Assembly (NCBI GenBank): GCA_003666325.1
Contig: QPIL01000121.1
Coordinates: forward strand, 1 to 64,000
DNA from: Methylococcales symbiont of Iophon sp. n. MRB-2018
Lineage (GTDB): Bacteria > Pseudomonadota > Gammaproteobacteria > Methylococcales > Methylomonadaceae
Reading direction: 5' to 3'
DNA: 64,000 nucleotides
Shown: piece after piece, positions 20,438-29,388 of the stretch
Numbering within the stretch: position 1 is the first letter of the stretch
Layout of the letters: every line of letters starts with the position of its first letter
The notes under the pieces: generated by a model
Database searches by the model: none
The model's input: the letters and a program-made list of their open reading frames with translations, nothing else
Told to the model about the DNA's origin: nothing
Translations under genes and position numbers: made by a program

Positions 20438-20740
20438 ATGGATACCACGTTACAGGCAGTATTAATAGGAGCCGTATCTGGCTCGATCGGATATTGGTTC
20501 TCGACATTCTCTGTACAACCAATTTTGAGATACAAAAATATTCGTAACCAAGTGCTTATTGATTTTGTTTATTTTGCTCAGGTTGTCAACGCCGAAGGGT
20601 TGAACGATGAAATGCAGAAACTGCATCACGAGAGAATTCTTGCGAATCGAAAAGCATCGGCAGAGTTAAATGCGGCTATAGCGAAGTTATCTTTTTGGTA
20701 TAGTAGATTTCTGAAAGCAAAAAAACTAAATCCTATTTGA
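20438..20740 (+). CDS. Small hypothetical protein with N-terminal hydrophobic segment
   Basis: 100 aa ORF in an accessory patch. Confidence 0.5.
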   Translation: MDTTLQAVLIGAVSGSIGYWFSTFSVQPILRYKNIRNQVLIDFVYFAQVVNAEGLNDEMQKLHHERILANRKASAELNAAIAKLSFWYSRFLKAKKLNPI

Positions 20741-20900
20741 AGCAGCAACATATCTTATAGGCTACTCAAATACCACAGATGGTGTACAGTCTCATAAATC
20801 AGAGACTTTTATAAGAAAAAACCTTGGGTTGCCGCTAGAAACATAACAATCATGCACTCAGACCCCAGTAAGCGTCATTTTTTTGCTGTCGCAAAAAATA

Positions 20901-20979
20901 ATGGGGACAGGCTGAAGTTCCCCCAATAAATGACACCCTGACCCCAATTATCGCATTATAAAAAGCAGCCTGTCCCCGT
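20901..20979. repeat. Element D copy 1 (atggggacaggct ... agcctgtcccc)
   Basis: Inverted ends; direct copy at 21603..21681 flanking the BrnT/BrnA genes. Confidence 0.8.
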
Positions 20980-21085
20980 TTTTTCGTTTTTTCTCAAAAG
21001 CCCTAACAAAGCAAATCAACATGGAGCGTTAGCAGCCAATAATCAAAAAATTGCAATATGAGTAATTTAGGTATATATTTTACTC

Positions 21086-21349
21086 ATGCAAGATTTTGAA
21101 TATGACAACAATAAAAGCACTTCAAATCTTAGAAAGCATGGTATTGATTTTGTTGCAGCTCAAGAACTATGGGTTGACCCTGAAGTTATTCAACTACAAG
21201 TAAAATCAAAAGGTGAGCCACGCTTTTTAGTAATTGGCCTCATTGCTAACAAGCACTGGTCAGCTGTAATAACTTATCGTGGTAGCACCATTAGAATAAT
21301 TTCAGTCAGGCGCTCCCGTAAAAAAGAGGTGGAACTTTATGAAAACTAA
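21086..21349 (+). CDS. brnT: BrnT-family toxin (DUF497)
   Basis: FEYDNNKSTSNLRKHGIDFVAAQELW ... RIISVRRSRKKEVELYE. Confidence 0.9.
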   Translation: MQDFEYDNNKSTSNLRKHGIDFVAAQELWVDPEVIQLQVKSKGEPRFLVIGLIANKHWSAVITYRGSTIRIISVRRSRKKEVELYEN

Positions 21350-21575
21350 AGACTTTGATAAAAAATTTGATGACAACAAACAAGACATTGTGGATGATCT
21401 TGATCTATCTACTATCAAACGCCCAAATCAAAAACAAAAACGAATCAACGTTGACTTTCCTTCCTGGGTAATCGATTCTCTAGATAGAGAAGCTGGTCGT
21501 ATTGGCGTAACTCGTCAATCGATAATTAAACTTTGGCTTGTTGAGCGGCTTGAACAAAAAGCTGCTAACAAGTAG
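21339..21575 (+). CDS. brnA: BrnA-family antitoxin
   Basis: Ribbon-helix-helix-like C-terminus (RINVDFPSWVIDSLDREAGRIGVTRQSIIKLWLVERL), overlaps brnT. Confidence 0.88.
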   Translation: MKTKDFDKKFDDNKQDIVDDLDLSTIKRPNQKQKRINVDFPSWVIDSLDREAGRIGVTRQSIIKLWLVERLEQKAANK

Positions 21576-21602
21576 ATCAACCCGACCATTTATACGAAAA
21601 TA

Positions 21603-21681
21603 ATGGGGAAAGGCTGAAGTTTCCCCAATAAATGACACCCTGCCCCCAATTATTGCATTATAAAAAGTAGCCTGTCCCCGT
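21603..21681. repeat. Element D copy 2
   Basis: Near-identical direct copy of 20901..20979. Confidence 0.8.
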
Positions 21682-21817
21682 TTTTTCTAAAAGAGTGTGG
21701 ATTAAAAATTTCAGATGTTAATTTGTCGCCTTTAGAAAAAGATAATATGATTAAACCATCAGGAGTATGCCTTGTTTGGTAAAAAACAAAGGATAGAAAG
21801 CGTGCTAAAATTACCTT

Positions 21818-22009
21818 ATGAAAAATAGAAATGATAATCAAAGTAAGCATATTGCTAATAGTCTACGCATTATTGGCATGGCTCAATTTGCTGCCTTTGG
21901 TTATCCATCTTTAATTAAGGGTAACTTTTATGAAGTGCTATTTTTTATGACTATGTATACTATTGCTGAAATAGCTGCTTACAAAGTTTTGAAAACTACA
22001 AAGGAGTAA
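21818..22009 (+). CDS. Small hypothetical membrane protein
   Basis: 63 aa ORF, hydrophobic; followed within 4 nt by another small ORF. Confidence 0.4.
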   Translation: MKNRNDNQSKHIANSLRIIGMAQFAAFGYPSLIKGNFYEVLFFMTMYTIAEIAAYKVLKTTKE

Positions 22010-22012
22010 ATA

Positions 22013-22135
22013 ATGGATACACAAATAATTATGCAAGGTATCTTTGTATTGGGATTGATTTTTGTAATTTATAATATTCCATATATTGTTGAAAAAATAG
22101 ATTCTCTTAAAAACAAAAGACATTCGCATTCATAA
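22013..22135 (+). CDS. Very small hypothetical membrane protein (40 aa)
   Basis: MDTQIIMQGIFVLGLIFVIYNIPYIVEKIDSLKNKRHSHS*; aaaggagtaaataATG gives a good RBS. Confidence 0.4.
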   Translation: MDTQIIMQGIFVLGLIFVIYNIPYIVEKIDSLKNKRHSHS

Positions 22136-22194
22136 AGCAGCTAACAAATCATTGTTATTTTTGAAGCACTAATGGAAATAAGTAAATAAGAGAA

Positions 22195-22602
22195 ATAAGG
22201 GGACGCTACCCTTTTATCTGAAATATTGCAAAGAAACACACACGGGAAAATAAGGGAAAATAAGGGGACGCTACCCTTTTATCTGAAATATTGCAAGGGA
22301 AAATAAGGGGACGCTACCCTTTAAAATAAGGGGACGCTACCCTTTTATCTGAAATATTGCAAAGAAACACACACAAAGGTTTGCCGTGCGGAAGTGATGG
22401 GAAATAAGGGGACGCTACCCTTTTATCTGAAATCTTGCAAAGAAACACACACAAAGGTTTGCCGTGCGGAAGTGATAATTTTATTAAAAATCTGGGCGAT
22501 AAGATTGGTAGAGATTTGAGTTTTAAAGGAGTAGGCAGACCTAATAAAGGGTAACGTCCCCTTTTAGAGATCAATAAAGGGTAACGTCCCCTTTTAGAGA
22601 TC
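22195..22602. repeat. REP/RAYT-derived repeat cluster (five aataaggggacgctaccctttt units, two aataaagggtaacgtccccttttagagatc units)
   Basis: Directly read repeats at ~22195, 22259, 22312, 22325, 22402, 22543, 22573. Confidence 0.85.
22411..22554 (+). pseudogene. C-terminal remnant of a REP-associated tyrosine transposase (RAYT, Y1_Tnp)
   Basis: Open frame DATLLSEILQRNTHKGLPCGSDNFIKNLGDKIGRDLSFKGVGRPNKG*, resembling RAYT C-termini. Confidence 0.65.
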
Positions 22603-22697
22603 CTGTAGGCATCCTTCCGCAGAGAGCTTTTAAGCCATCCCTTGCTGGGGAGAGTTTGCGTGGGGAGGTTCTAAATAAACCACTCTTTTATCTTTTA

Positions 22698-22935
22698 GAG
22701 ACCTCAGCATAACTCTGGAACGGACAAAAAAAGTGATAGAATTTTTCAGGTTTTATACCATTTTCAAGAATAAATGGTGTGATATAGTGCCTATTTTTAT
22801 GCCTTGTGTTTTATAAAAAAATCTAAGCTTACTTATTGATAATCTTCCTATTTTTTATAAATGCAGAATGTGCAAAAATGAGTGCTAGATTGTATCATTT
22901 ATTTTTGAAAATGGGTTTAGTCAAAATACAAGGGT
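22698..22935. mobile_element. Element C copy, interrupted by Element B and lacking its right end
   Basis: gagacctcagcataactctggaacgg ... caggtttta [insert] gtcaaaataca, compared with the intact element at 12523. Confidence 0.75.
22755..22918. mobile_element. Element B copy nested in an Element C copy
   Basis: taccattttcaag ... tttgaaaatggg ends and internal similarity to 2574..2741. Confidence 0.75.
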
Positions 22936-22965
22936 TATTGTTAGCTACCATTACTAGAGAATTAT

Positions 22966-23676
22966 ATGTATTTTAGAAATCTAATTTTTTCTGCATTTGC
23001 CTTGGCCATTATTGCAGGGACTATTTTAAGTGTTTATCAGGCTTTTTTTATTACCCCTATTATTGTAGCTGCCGAAGTCTATGAGGTAGTTGAGTCTGTA
23101 ACTCATACAGGACATGCTTTGGCTGAAACAACTGAAGCCTGGTCACCTGATGACGGCAAGGAAAGACATGGCTGGAATTTTGTCAGCAATTTTCTGCTAA
23201 GTTTTGCTTTTGCTTTGATTTTATTAAGTGCCATAAGTTTAAAGGCATCATTTGGTCTGTTAAAAGGAGGATTCTGGGGCGTAGCCGCGTATTTATCGGT
23301 TTTTGCTTTACCAGCATTAGGCTTACCGCCAGAATTGCCGGGTATGGAAGCCGCTTACTTGGAAGGCAGGCAGGTCTGGTGGTTGTTTACCGTTTTTGTG
23401 ACTACATTGTCATTATGGTTAATGGCTTATCAAGCAATCGTGCATAAAGTGATAGCTTTATTACTGATTATCAGTCCACATCTCATTGGAGCGCCTCAAC
23501 CTGAGATACATGGCTTTATTAATTCAAGCCCTCAGGCAATTGAAGCACTGACTTTGCTTTGGCATCAGTTTATTATCCAAACCAGTATTGCTAATCTTTT
23601 ATTGTGGCTAATGATAGGTTTGGGGGCAGGCTTTATAGCGGATAAGTATATTCAGCCACTGCAAGAAAAGAAATAA
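22966..23676 (+). CDS. cbtA: CbtA-family membrane protein (putative cobalt transporter subunit)
   Basis: MYFRNLIFSAFALAIIAGTILSVYQAFFITPIIVAAEVYE, GLPPELPGMEAAYLEGRQVWW. Confidence 0.85.
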   Translation: MYFRNLIFSAFALAIIAGTILSVYQAFFITPIIVAAEVYEVVESVTHTGHALAETTEAWSPDDGKERHGWNFVSNFLLSFAFALILLSAISLKASFGLLKGGFWGVAAYLSVFALPALGLPPELPGMEAAYLEGRQVWWLFTVFVTTLSLWLMAYQAIVHKVIALLLIISPHLIGAPQPEIHGFINSSPQAIEALTLLWHQFIIQTSIANLLLWLMIGLGAGFIADKYIQPLQEKK

Positions 23677-23713
23677 TCGTCTTTACAATGAAGATCACAG
23701 AGAACATGAACGA

Positions 23714-24277
23714 TTAGTGCCAGCCGCCATATTGTTTGCTAATGTCGCCTTTAAAGCCAGCTGATGTTCTATTAGAGTCAGGAACACTTACTGTCTGTTC
23801 AGCGGCTCTCATCATATTATAGTGCGTGTATCCACCCAGTGATTTTGCTCTTTTGGCAATAGCAGAAGTGAGCTCATTAATATCATATTTTTTGATATTG
23901 GGATAAATAACAGCAACTGTCATTTTTTTATCATAACTGTTTACTGCTTTAGGATAAAAATGTAGCTCAATGGGTAATTCTGTACCTGCAGGGACAGTGA
24001 CTGAGTAGTGATAATCATGGAGCAACTCAGAACTGACAATGAGTGTACCCTTGGTGTCAGTTACTTTAATGGTGCCCGATAATATAGTCCCTTTCTTGTT
24101 GCTGACTTTACCTTTAATAGTCGTGTCTTTTGGGTATTTTTGAATTTTCTGTTTAACTGAAAGCGTGTTTTTTGCACTTTTTTCTTTGTTATCACAGCCG
24201 CTTAGAAATAAGCTGCTTAATAATAAACTCAAAATAAGAATAATTGAAGTTTGAGATTTTGAAATTAATTTTGTCAT
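23714..24277 (-). CDS. Hypothetical lipoprotein
   Basis: Signal peptide and lipobox LFLSGC. Confidence 0.7.
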   Translation of the reverse strand: MTKLISKSQTSIILILSLLLSSLFLSGCDNKEKSAKNTLSVKQKIQKYPKDTTIKGKVSNKKGTILSGTIKVTDTKGTLIVSSELLHDYHYSVTVPAGTELPIELHFYPKAVNSYDKKMTVAVIYPNIKKYDINELTSAIAKRAKSLGGYTHYNMMRAAEQTVSVPDSNRTSAGFKGDISKQYGGWH

Positions 24278-24514
24278 ATTTTTGCCCCTTTATATTTTTA
24301 AATTGTAACATGGGGGTATGTTTGGTATTCTTAAATTCACCGCAAAAAAAGGGTTAGCATTTCGAGAACCAATTGGTTCACAATTTAAAAAAAAATATGT
24401 TTGCTTCGGCTCTACATGGAAAAAGTATTGAAGAAGCGATTGAATTGACTAGGGAAGCCGATAGCATCAAAAATGATAATGAAGATAAAGAAATAGAACT
24501 TTTTTAATATTGCT

Positions 24515-25099
24515 ATGAAAATTAAATCGTTTATTATTGCATCCACATTACTTATACAAGGGTGTGGTACGTTTTATAAGCAACAATCACCTGCTCCTGT
24601 CTATAGCGATCCGCAAGCAAGCAAGCCTTATCTTATTCCGTCAGAAAAAAATGATTCAACTAAAAATAGCTCTAAAGCCGTTGAAAATATAAGACATCCT
24701 GAAAACAAAAAACAACCCTATCAATATAAACCTACAGTTTCTCATATTCCTGCTGATACACAACCGGTAGTAAAACCGTTATCGTTGGCTATAAAATCTT
24801 TAGTATTAGAAGCAGAGAGAAATAGTCAGAAAGGTGATTATGAATCAGCAGTTTCTACCATTGAACGTGCTTTAAGAATAGAATCAAGAAACCCAACATT
24901 AACCTATAAATTAGCAAAACTCCGTTTACAACAATCCAAACCACGACTAGCTGAAAATTTAGCAAAAAAAGCAGCCTTATTATCTGCACAGGATAGAATT
25001 TTAAAAAAGCAAAGTTGGTTGTTGATCAGTGAAGCAAGGAGACAGCAAAATAATCTTTATGGGGCAAAAGAAGCTAAGTTAAAAGCGGATAATCTTTAG
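24515..25099 (+). CDS. TPR-containing lipoprotein
   Basis: Lipobox LIQGC; TPR-like AERNSQKGDYESAVSTIERALRIESRNPTLTYKLAKLRLQQ. Confidence 0.75.
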   Translation: MKIKSFIIASTLLIQGCGTFYKQQSPAPVYSDPQASKPYLIPSEKNDSTKNSSKAVENIRHPENKKQPYQYKPTVSHIPADTQPVVKPLSLAIKSLVLEAERNSQKGDYESAVSTIERALRIESRNPTLTYKLAKLRLQQSKPRLAENLAKKAALLSAQDRILKKQSWLLISEARRQQNNLYGAKEAKLKADNL

Positions 25100-25315
25100 C
25101 TTAAATTCCTTTTTAACGGTTAATGCCAAATTAAATAAAAATCATGCCTATTAATCGTTGCCAAAATTCTTGCGGCATGATTTTCTTATTAAATGCCTTC
25201 TGAGGCATGTTTACACTACAACAAGCAATGGGATTTTATTTAGAAAGCATGTCAATGGAAAAATAGGAAAATTCACGTTCATATACTTGGCTTAAACAAA
25301 AAGGGGGATTCATAA

Positions 25316-26023
25316 ATGAAATTAGTAATTATTTGTATTTTATCTATCTTACTTTACGCCTGCAAATCTCAATTTAAAGGAGTGCAGAATATAACCAACA
25401 TTGCTGGTATTTATATTGCTAAAAATAATGATAAAGACTATCACCTTATAATCACTGTAGTATCTGATAGTGATAATCAGGAGTTTTTAATTTTTGGATT
25501 TAATGAAGATAAAGAAGCATTATTTATGCAACAATTTAATACAATAATCACCTCAAATATGGATAGTGCTAAGGCAAATGTATGCAGCATTATGCAAAAT
25601 AAATTTTGCGATAAGGAGATTAGAAAATCTCAGGGTATTTGTTCTGCACAAACAATCTATTTGCCGCTTAATATATACTTAGAAAGCCCTGGAAAATATG
25701 GTATTTTTATGTTTTCTAATCTTAAAAATAAGTATTTATTTGGCGATAAATATGATGTGATTAAAGGCAATTTTTTACTACCAGCAAAAGAATATGTCGT
25801 TAGTGGTTTGACACTTAATAATAAAGGTGAGCTCTCTAGCCTTGACTTTAAAGAAACTGGGTTTATACAGGCATTTACCTCAGAAACCTTAACCTTTAAA
25901 AAAATAAAAAATATTCACCAAGCGTGGCAAAATAAAGTTAATTCTTATGCCAAAATTAAACAAGACTTGCAGAGTCTTGTTAAAAATAATGCTCAAGATT
26001 TTTTCAATAGTTGTGGTCTATGA
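25316..26023 (+). CDS. Hypothetical lipoprotein-like protein
   Basis: N-terminal signal with LLYAC; RBS gggggattcata upstream. Confidence 0.6.
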   Translation: MKLVIICILSILLYACKSQFKGVQNITNIAGIYIAKNNDKDYHLIITVVSDSDNQEFLIFGFNEDKEALFMQQFNTIITSNMDSAKANVCSIMQNKFCDKEIRKSQGICSAQTIYLPLNIYLESPGKYGIFMFSNLKNKYLFGDKYDVIKGNFLLPAKEYVVSGLTLNNKGELSSLDFKETGFIQAFTSETLTFKKIKNIHQAWQNKVNSYAKIKQDLQSLVKNNAQDFFNSCGL

Positions 26024-26094
26024 CGTTTTTTAGATTATCTAGAAACCTGCTTAAAGGACAAATAGGCGATGAGAGCAATGTATTAATGGCTACT

Positions 26095-26165
26095 TAGTCA
26101 ACCCTTAAAAACCTAAAAAGGACTCAGTCCTGAGTCCTGATAAATCAGTTTTTAAGGGTTGGCTA
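26095..26165. mobile_element. Short inverted-repeat element with internal heptamer units
   Basis: tagtcaacccttaaaaac ... gtttttaagggttggcta enclosing ggactca-gtcctga-gtcctga; ends 5 bp from the recN stop codon. Confidence 0.75.
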
Positions 26166-26170
26166 ATTAT

Positions 26171-27841
26171 TCATTGCTCTGTTATACCCAGCATTTCCTC
26201 AGCATGTGCCAAAGTATTTTGAGTTATATTCACCCCGCCTAACATACGTGCAATTTCTTCTATTCTATTTTGTTTATTGAGGACTGTAACGGTTGATGAG
26301 GTCGTTTCAGATTGGTCTTTTTTTACATATAAATGTTGATGTGCTTGTGATGCCACCTGCGGTAAATGGGTCACACAGAGTATTTGTCGGTTATCACTTA
26401 GCTTGCGTAATTTTTGCCCCACTATTTCTGCAATGCCACCGCCTATTCCCGAATCTATTTCATCAAAAACCATGGTTGCTGTAGTTTTATCTGTACTGGT
26501 ACTGACTTGAATGGCTAGACTGATACGAGATAATTCACCACCTGATGCGATTTTAGCTAAGGGTTTGGGGGGCAGGCCTGGGTTAGCACTGACTAAAAAC
26601 TCAATTTTATCGTTACCTACCGCTTTAGGCATTTGATCGCTTTGAAAATTTACCTTCACTAAAAAATCACCTTGTGGCATACCTAATTCTTTGATCATGG
26701 TTGAAATCTTTTCTTCCAATTTTTTAGCGTTTTGAGTGCGATTAGCGGAAAGACGTTTGCTTAGCGTTTGGTACTGGGTGAGTTTTTGTTCAACCTGAGT
26801 GGTTAATTCTTCAATACGTTCACTACTATGCGCTATGTCGCTTAATTCTGTTTCCAGTTCTATTGCTAACTGAGGAAGTTTCTCAGCAGAGGTTTGATGT
26901 TTGCGACTAATATCCTGAATAATACCAATTTGTTCTTCTAAAAATAGTAGCTGTTGAGGATCTGCTTCTTGTGTTTCCAAGTATCGGCGTAATTGTTGTG
27001 CGCCTTCTTCAATATGAATCTGTGCTGCTGTTAATATTTCACAGATTTCAGCTAATTCGGGAGAGTATTGTGCTAATTCAGTCAATGCGCTTAAGCTATA
27101 GCCGAGCATTTTATTGACCGATTGTTGATCATTTTCTGACAAAACTTGCAGTTGTTCCTGACCTTGTTTAAGAATAAGATCTAGGTTGGACAGTTTGCCA
27201 TGTTCTTCAGATAGTGCCTGATAGTCAAAATGTTCTAGATCCAGTTGTTGTAATTCTTCTAGTTGATAGCGTAGTAGCTCTTCACGTTCAAATTTATCAG
27301 CACTGACTTTTATTAAATTATTTAACTCGGTATTGCTTTGTTTCCAGGATTGATATATCTGATTGATTTCGGCAAGTAGATCAGAGCTTTTAGAAAAATT
27401 ATCCAATAGATGGCGTTGTTGTTCAGAATCTAATAAAGTGAGATGGGCATGTTGTCCATGGATCTCTACCAATAAAGTACTGAGTTGTTTTAACGATTGT
27501 AAAGTGACGAGGCGATTATTAATATAGGCTTTTGAACCACCATCTTGATTGACAATGCGGCGAATAAAACAATTGTCATCATCATTCAAATCATTGTTTT
27601 CTAACCATTGTTTGGCTAAGGGGGCATCCATTAAATCAAAGTCCAGATTAATTTCTGCACGAGTCGCATCAGGTCGAACATATCCTGAGTCGGCTCTATT
27701 GCCTAGTGCCAGCCCTAGTGCAGTTAATAAAATAGATTTTCCTGCACCGGTTTCGCCTGTTAATACCGACATGCCTTTTGCAAGGTTAAGGTTTAATGAC
27801 TTGACCACAGCCAAGTCAACTATGTTTAGAGTGAGTAACAT
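26171..27841 (-). CDS. recN: DNA repair protein RecN
   Basis: GETGAGKSILLTALGLALGNRAD, VFDEIDSGIGGGIAEIVGQKL, CVTHLPQVASQA. Confidence 0.96.
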   Translation of the reverse strand: MLLTLNIVDLAVVKSLNLNLAKGMSVLTGETGAGKSILLTALGLALGNRADSGYVRPDATRAEINLDFDLMDAPLAKQWLENNDLNDDDNCFIRRIVNQDGGSKAYINNRLVTLQSLKQLSTLLVEIHGQHAHLTLLDSEQQRHLLDNFSKSSDLLAEINQIYQSWKQSNTELNNLIKVSADKFEREELLRYQLEELQQLDLEHFDYQALSEEHGKLSNLDLILKQGQEQLQVLSENDQQSVNKMLGYSLSALTELAQYSPELAEICEILTAAQIHIEEGAQQLRRYLETQEADPQQLLFLEEQIGIIQDISRKHQTSAEKLPQLAIELETELSDIAHSSERIEELTTQVEQKLTQYQTLSKRLSANRTQNAKKLEEKISTMIKELGMPQGDFLVKVNFQSDQMPKAVGNDKIEFLVSANPGLPPKPLAKIASGGELSRISLAIQVSTSTDKTTATMVFDEIDSGIGGGIAEIVGQKLRKLSDNRQILCVTHLPQVASQAHQHLYVKKDQSETTSSTVTVLNKQNRIEEIARMLGGVNITQNTLAHAEEMLGITEQ

Positions 27842-27867
27842 ATTTTTAGCTAAAATTTATTGGACTT

Positions 27868-28776
27868 TTAACGGTTAACAGATTGTTGCGATTGAATATG
27901 ATAACCACTGCTCCAACCCAGTTTTTCTCTAAGAATATGAAAATAATCCAGGTCTTCAGGATGCAGGATTTTAATTGGAGTAGGGTGTTTGCTAATGACA
28001 ATTTTGTCACTGATTAATACTTCTGGTATTTCTAAATGATCACAACTGACCAGTGCATTAATTTGTTTGTTTTGGCAGAAACTGATTTCAATTTTAGAAG
28101 AGTCATCTATGACGATGGGTCTATTAGAAAGTGTATGTGGGCTGATAGGCACCAAAACCAGTGCATTTAATGATGGATGTATAATGGGGCCACCTGCCGA
28201 TAGTGAATATGCGGTAGAACCTGTGGGGGTAGATATTATCAAACCATCTGAGCGTTGAGAGTTTAAATAGACTCCATCAATATGCGTGACAATTTCTATC
28301 ATGCTGGGCGTTACCCAACGATGAATAGCGACTTCGTTCACCGCATATTCCTGTTGAATAACTTCGTCTTCACGCACAATTTTAGTATGCAATAAAAATC
28401 TATTTTCTGCTACAAACATACCGTTCAAAATATTACTTAACTTTGATTGCATTTCATCGGGCGAAATATCAACTAAAAAACCAAGTCTTCCAAGGTTAAT
28501 ACCGAATAAAGGGGTGTTTGTATCAACTATAGAGCGCATGGCAGACAAAAAAGTACCGTCACCGCCGACAGCAATGATTAAATCGCAGGATTGAGCTAAT
28601 TGTTTTATATTACAAGGCTTGACGAAATCAATATTGAGTAAATGGGCACATTTTAAATCGACATGAATAGAATAATTATCTTGAGCAAGAAAATAAACTA
28701 ATTTAGAAAGAGTGTCTATGATACGCGAGTCACTGTGTTTGCCTATGATTCCAATAGTTTTAAATTGACTGTTCAT
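27868..28776 (-). CDS. nadK: NAD kinase
   Basis: AVGGDGTFLSAMR, NLGRLGFLVDI, PTGSTAYSLSAGGPI motifs. Confidence 0.95.
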   Translation of the reverse strand: MNSQFKTIGIIGKHSDSRIIDTLSKLVYFLAQDNYSIHVDLKCAHLLNIDFVKPCNIKQLAQSCDLIIAVGGDGTFLSAMRSIVDTNTPLFGINLGRLGFLVDISPDEMQSKLSNILNGMFVAENRFLLHTKIVREDEVIQQEYAVNEVAIHRWVTPSMIEIVTHIDGVYLNSQRSDGLIISTPTGSTAYSLSAGGPIIHPSLNALVLVPISPHTLSNRPIVIDDSSKIEISFCQNKQINALVSCDHLEIPEVLISDKIVISKHPTPIKILHPEDLDYFHILREKLGWSSGYHIQSQQSVNR

Positions 28777-28860
28777 GACTATTTTTGAAAATAAGTTGAT
28801 TTACAATTGAGTATTTAAACTGAAATACATTGTGCTGTCATAATTATTCTGAAAATGCCC

Positions 28861-29277
28861 TTAAAAATGCAAAAAATTGCCTTCAAATTTTGTAAGATCA
28901 GGGTTCATATAGTCCCATGGTTGAGCCTCAGAGACCCAAAAGTCCATATTAGGTTGATAAATACTAGGATCGTCCAAAGTGGCTGCACAAACAGGGCGAA
29001 TTTTGTTATTAGCTGAGTTTCTGCCAAAAAGTGCGCTTCCACATTTAGCACAAAATCCTCTGTGTATGGTGTTAGCACTGGCAGAAAGAGTTGCAAATTC
29101 TTTATATTCTCCTGTGATTTTAAGTGCCTCATAAGGGACAAATAATACAGCGAGGTAGGCCGCGCCCAGTGCTTTCTGGCAAGTGCGACAATGGCAATTT
29201 CCTGCACCTACAGGATCTCTCGTTATTTGGTATTTTACCTTGCCACATAAACACCCGCCCGTTATTGGAAGTTTCAT
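28861..29277 (-). CDS. GFA/CENP-V family protein
   Basis: GGCLCGKVKYQI, CHCRTCQKALGAAY, FCAKCGSALFG motifs; start likely at MKLPITG (29277). Confidence 0.88.
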   Translation of the reverse strand: MKLPITGGCLCGKVKYQITRDPVGAGNCHCRTCQKALGAAYLAVLFVPYEALKITGEYKEFATLSASANTIHRGFCAKCGSALFGRNSANNKIRPVCAATLDDPSIYQPNMDFWVSEAQPWDYMNPDLTKFEGNFLHF

Positions 29278-29388
29278 TTTTATGTTTTCTTTATTTTTGA
29301 AAATGGTATAACAATGTTTGTTTATAGCAACAGACCTTAATACAATAATTTTGAAAGTCAAGAATGATTACTTTTATAGGCAAATGGA

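Noticed and set aside
22314-22574. 86-aa reverse-strand ORF in the ORF track
   Set aside because: Entirely composed of antisense translation of the repeat units (SLPHGKPLCVFLCNISDKRVASPYF repeated).
22195-22602. Possible CRISPR array from regularly repeated units
   Set aside because: Unit spacing is irregular, spacers are repeat-derived rather than unique, units match RAYT/REP-type sequence, and no cas genes are present.
28861-29277. GFA-family protein as part of the formaldehyde oxidation system
   Set aside because: GFA/CENP-V proteins are widespread with poorly supported formaldehyde roles and this gene is unlinked to fae/mch; kept only as a family call.
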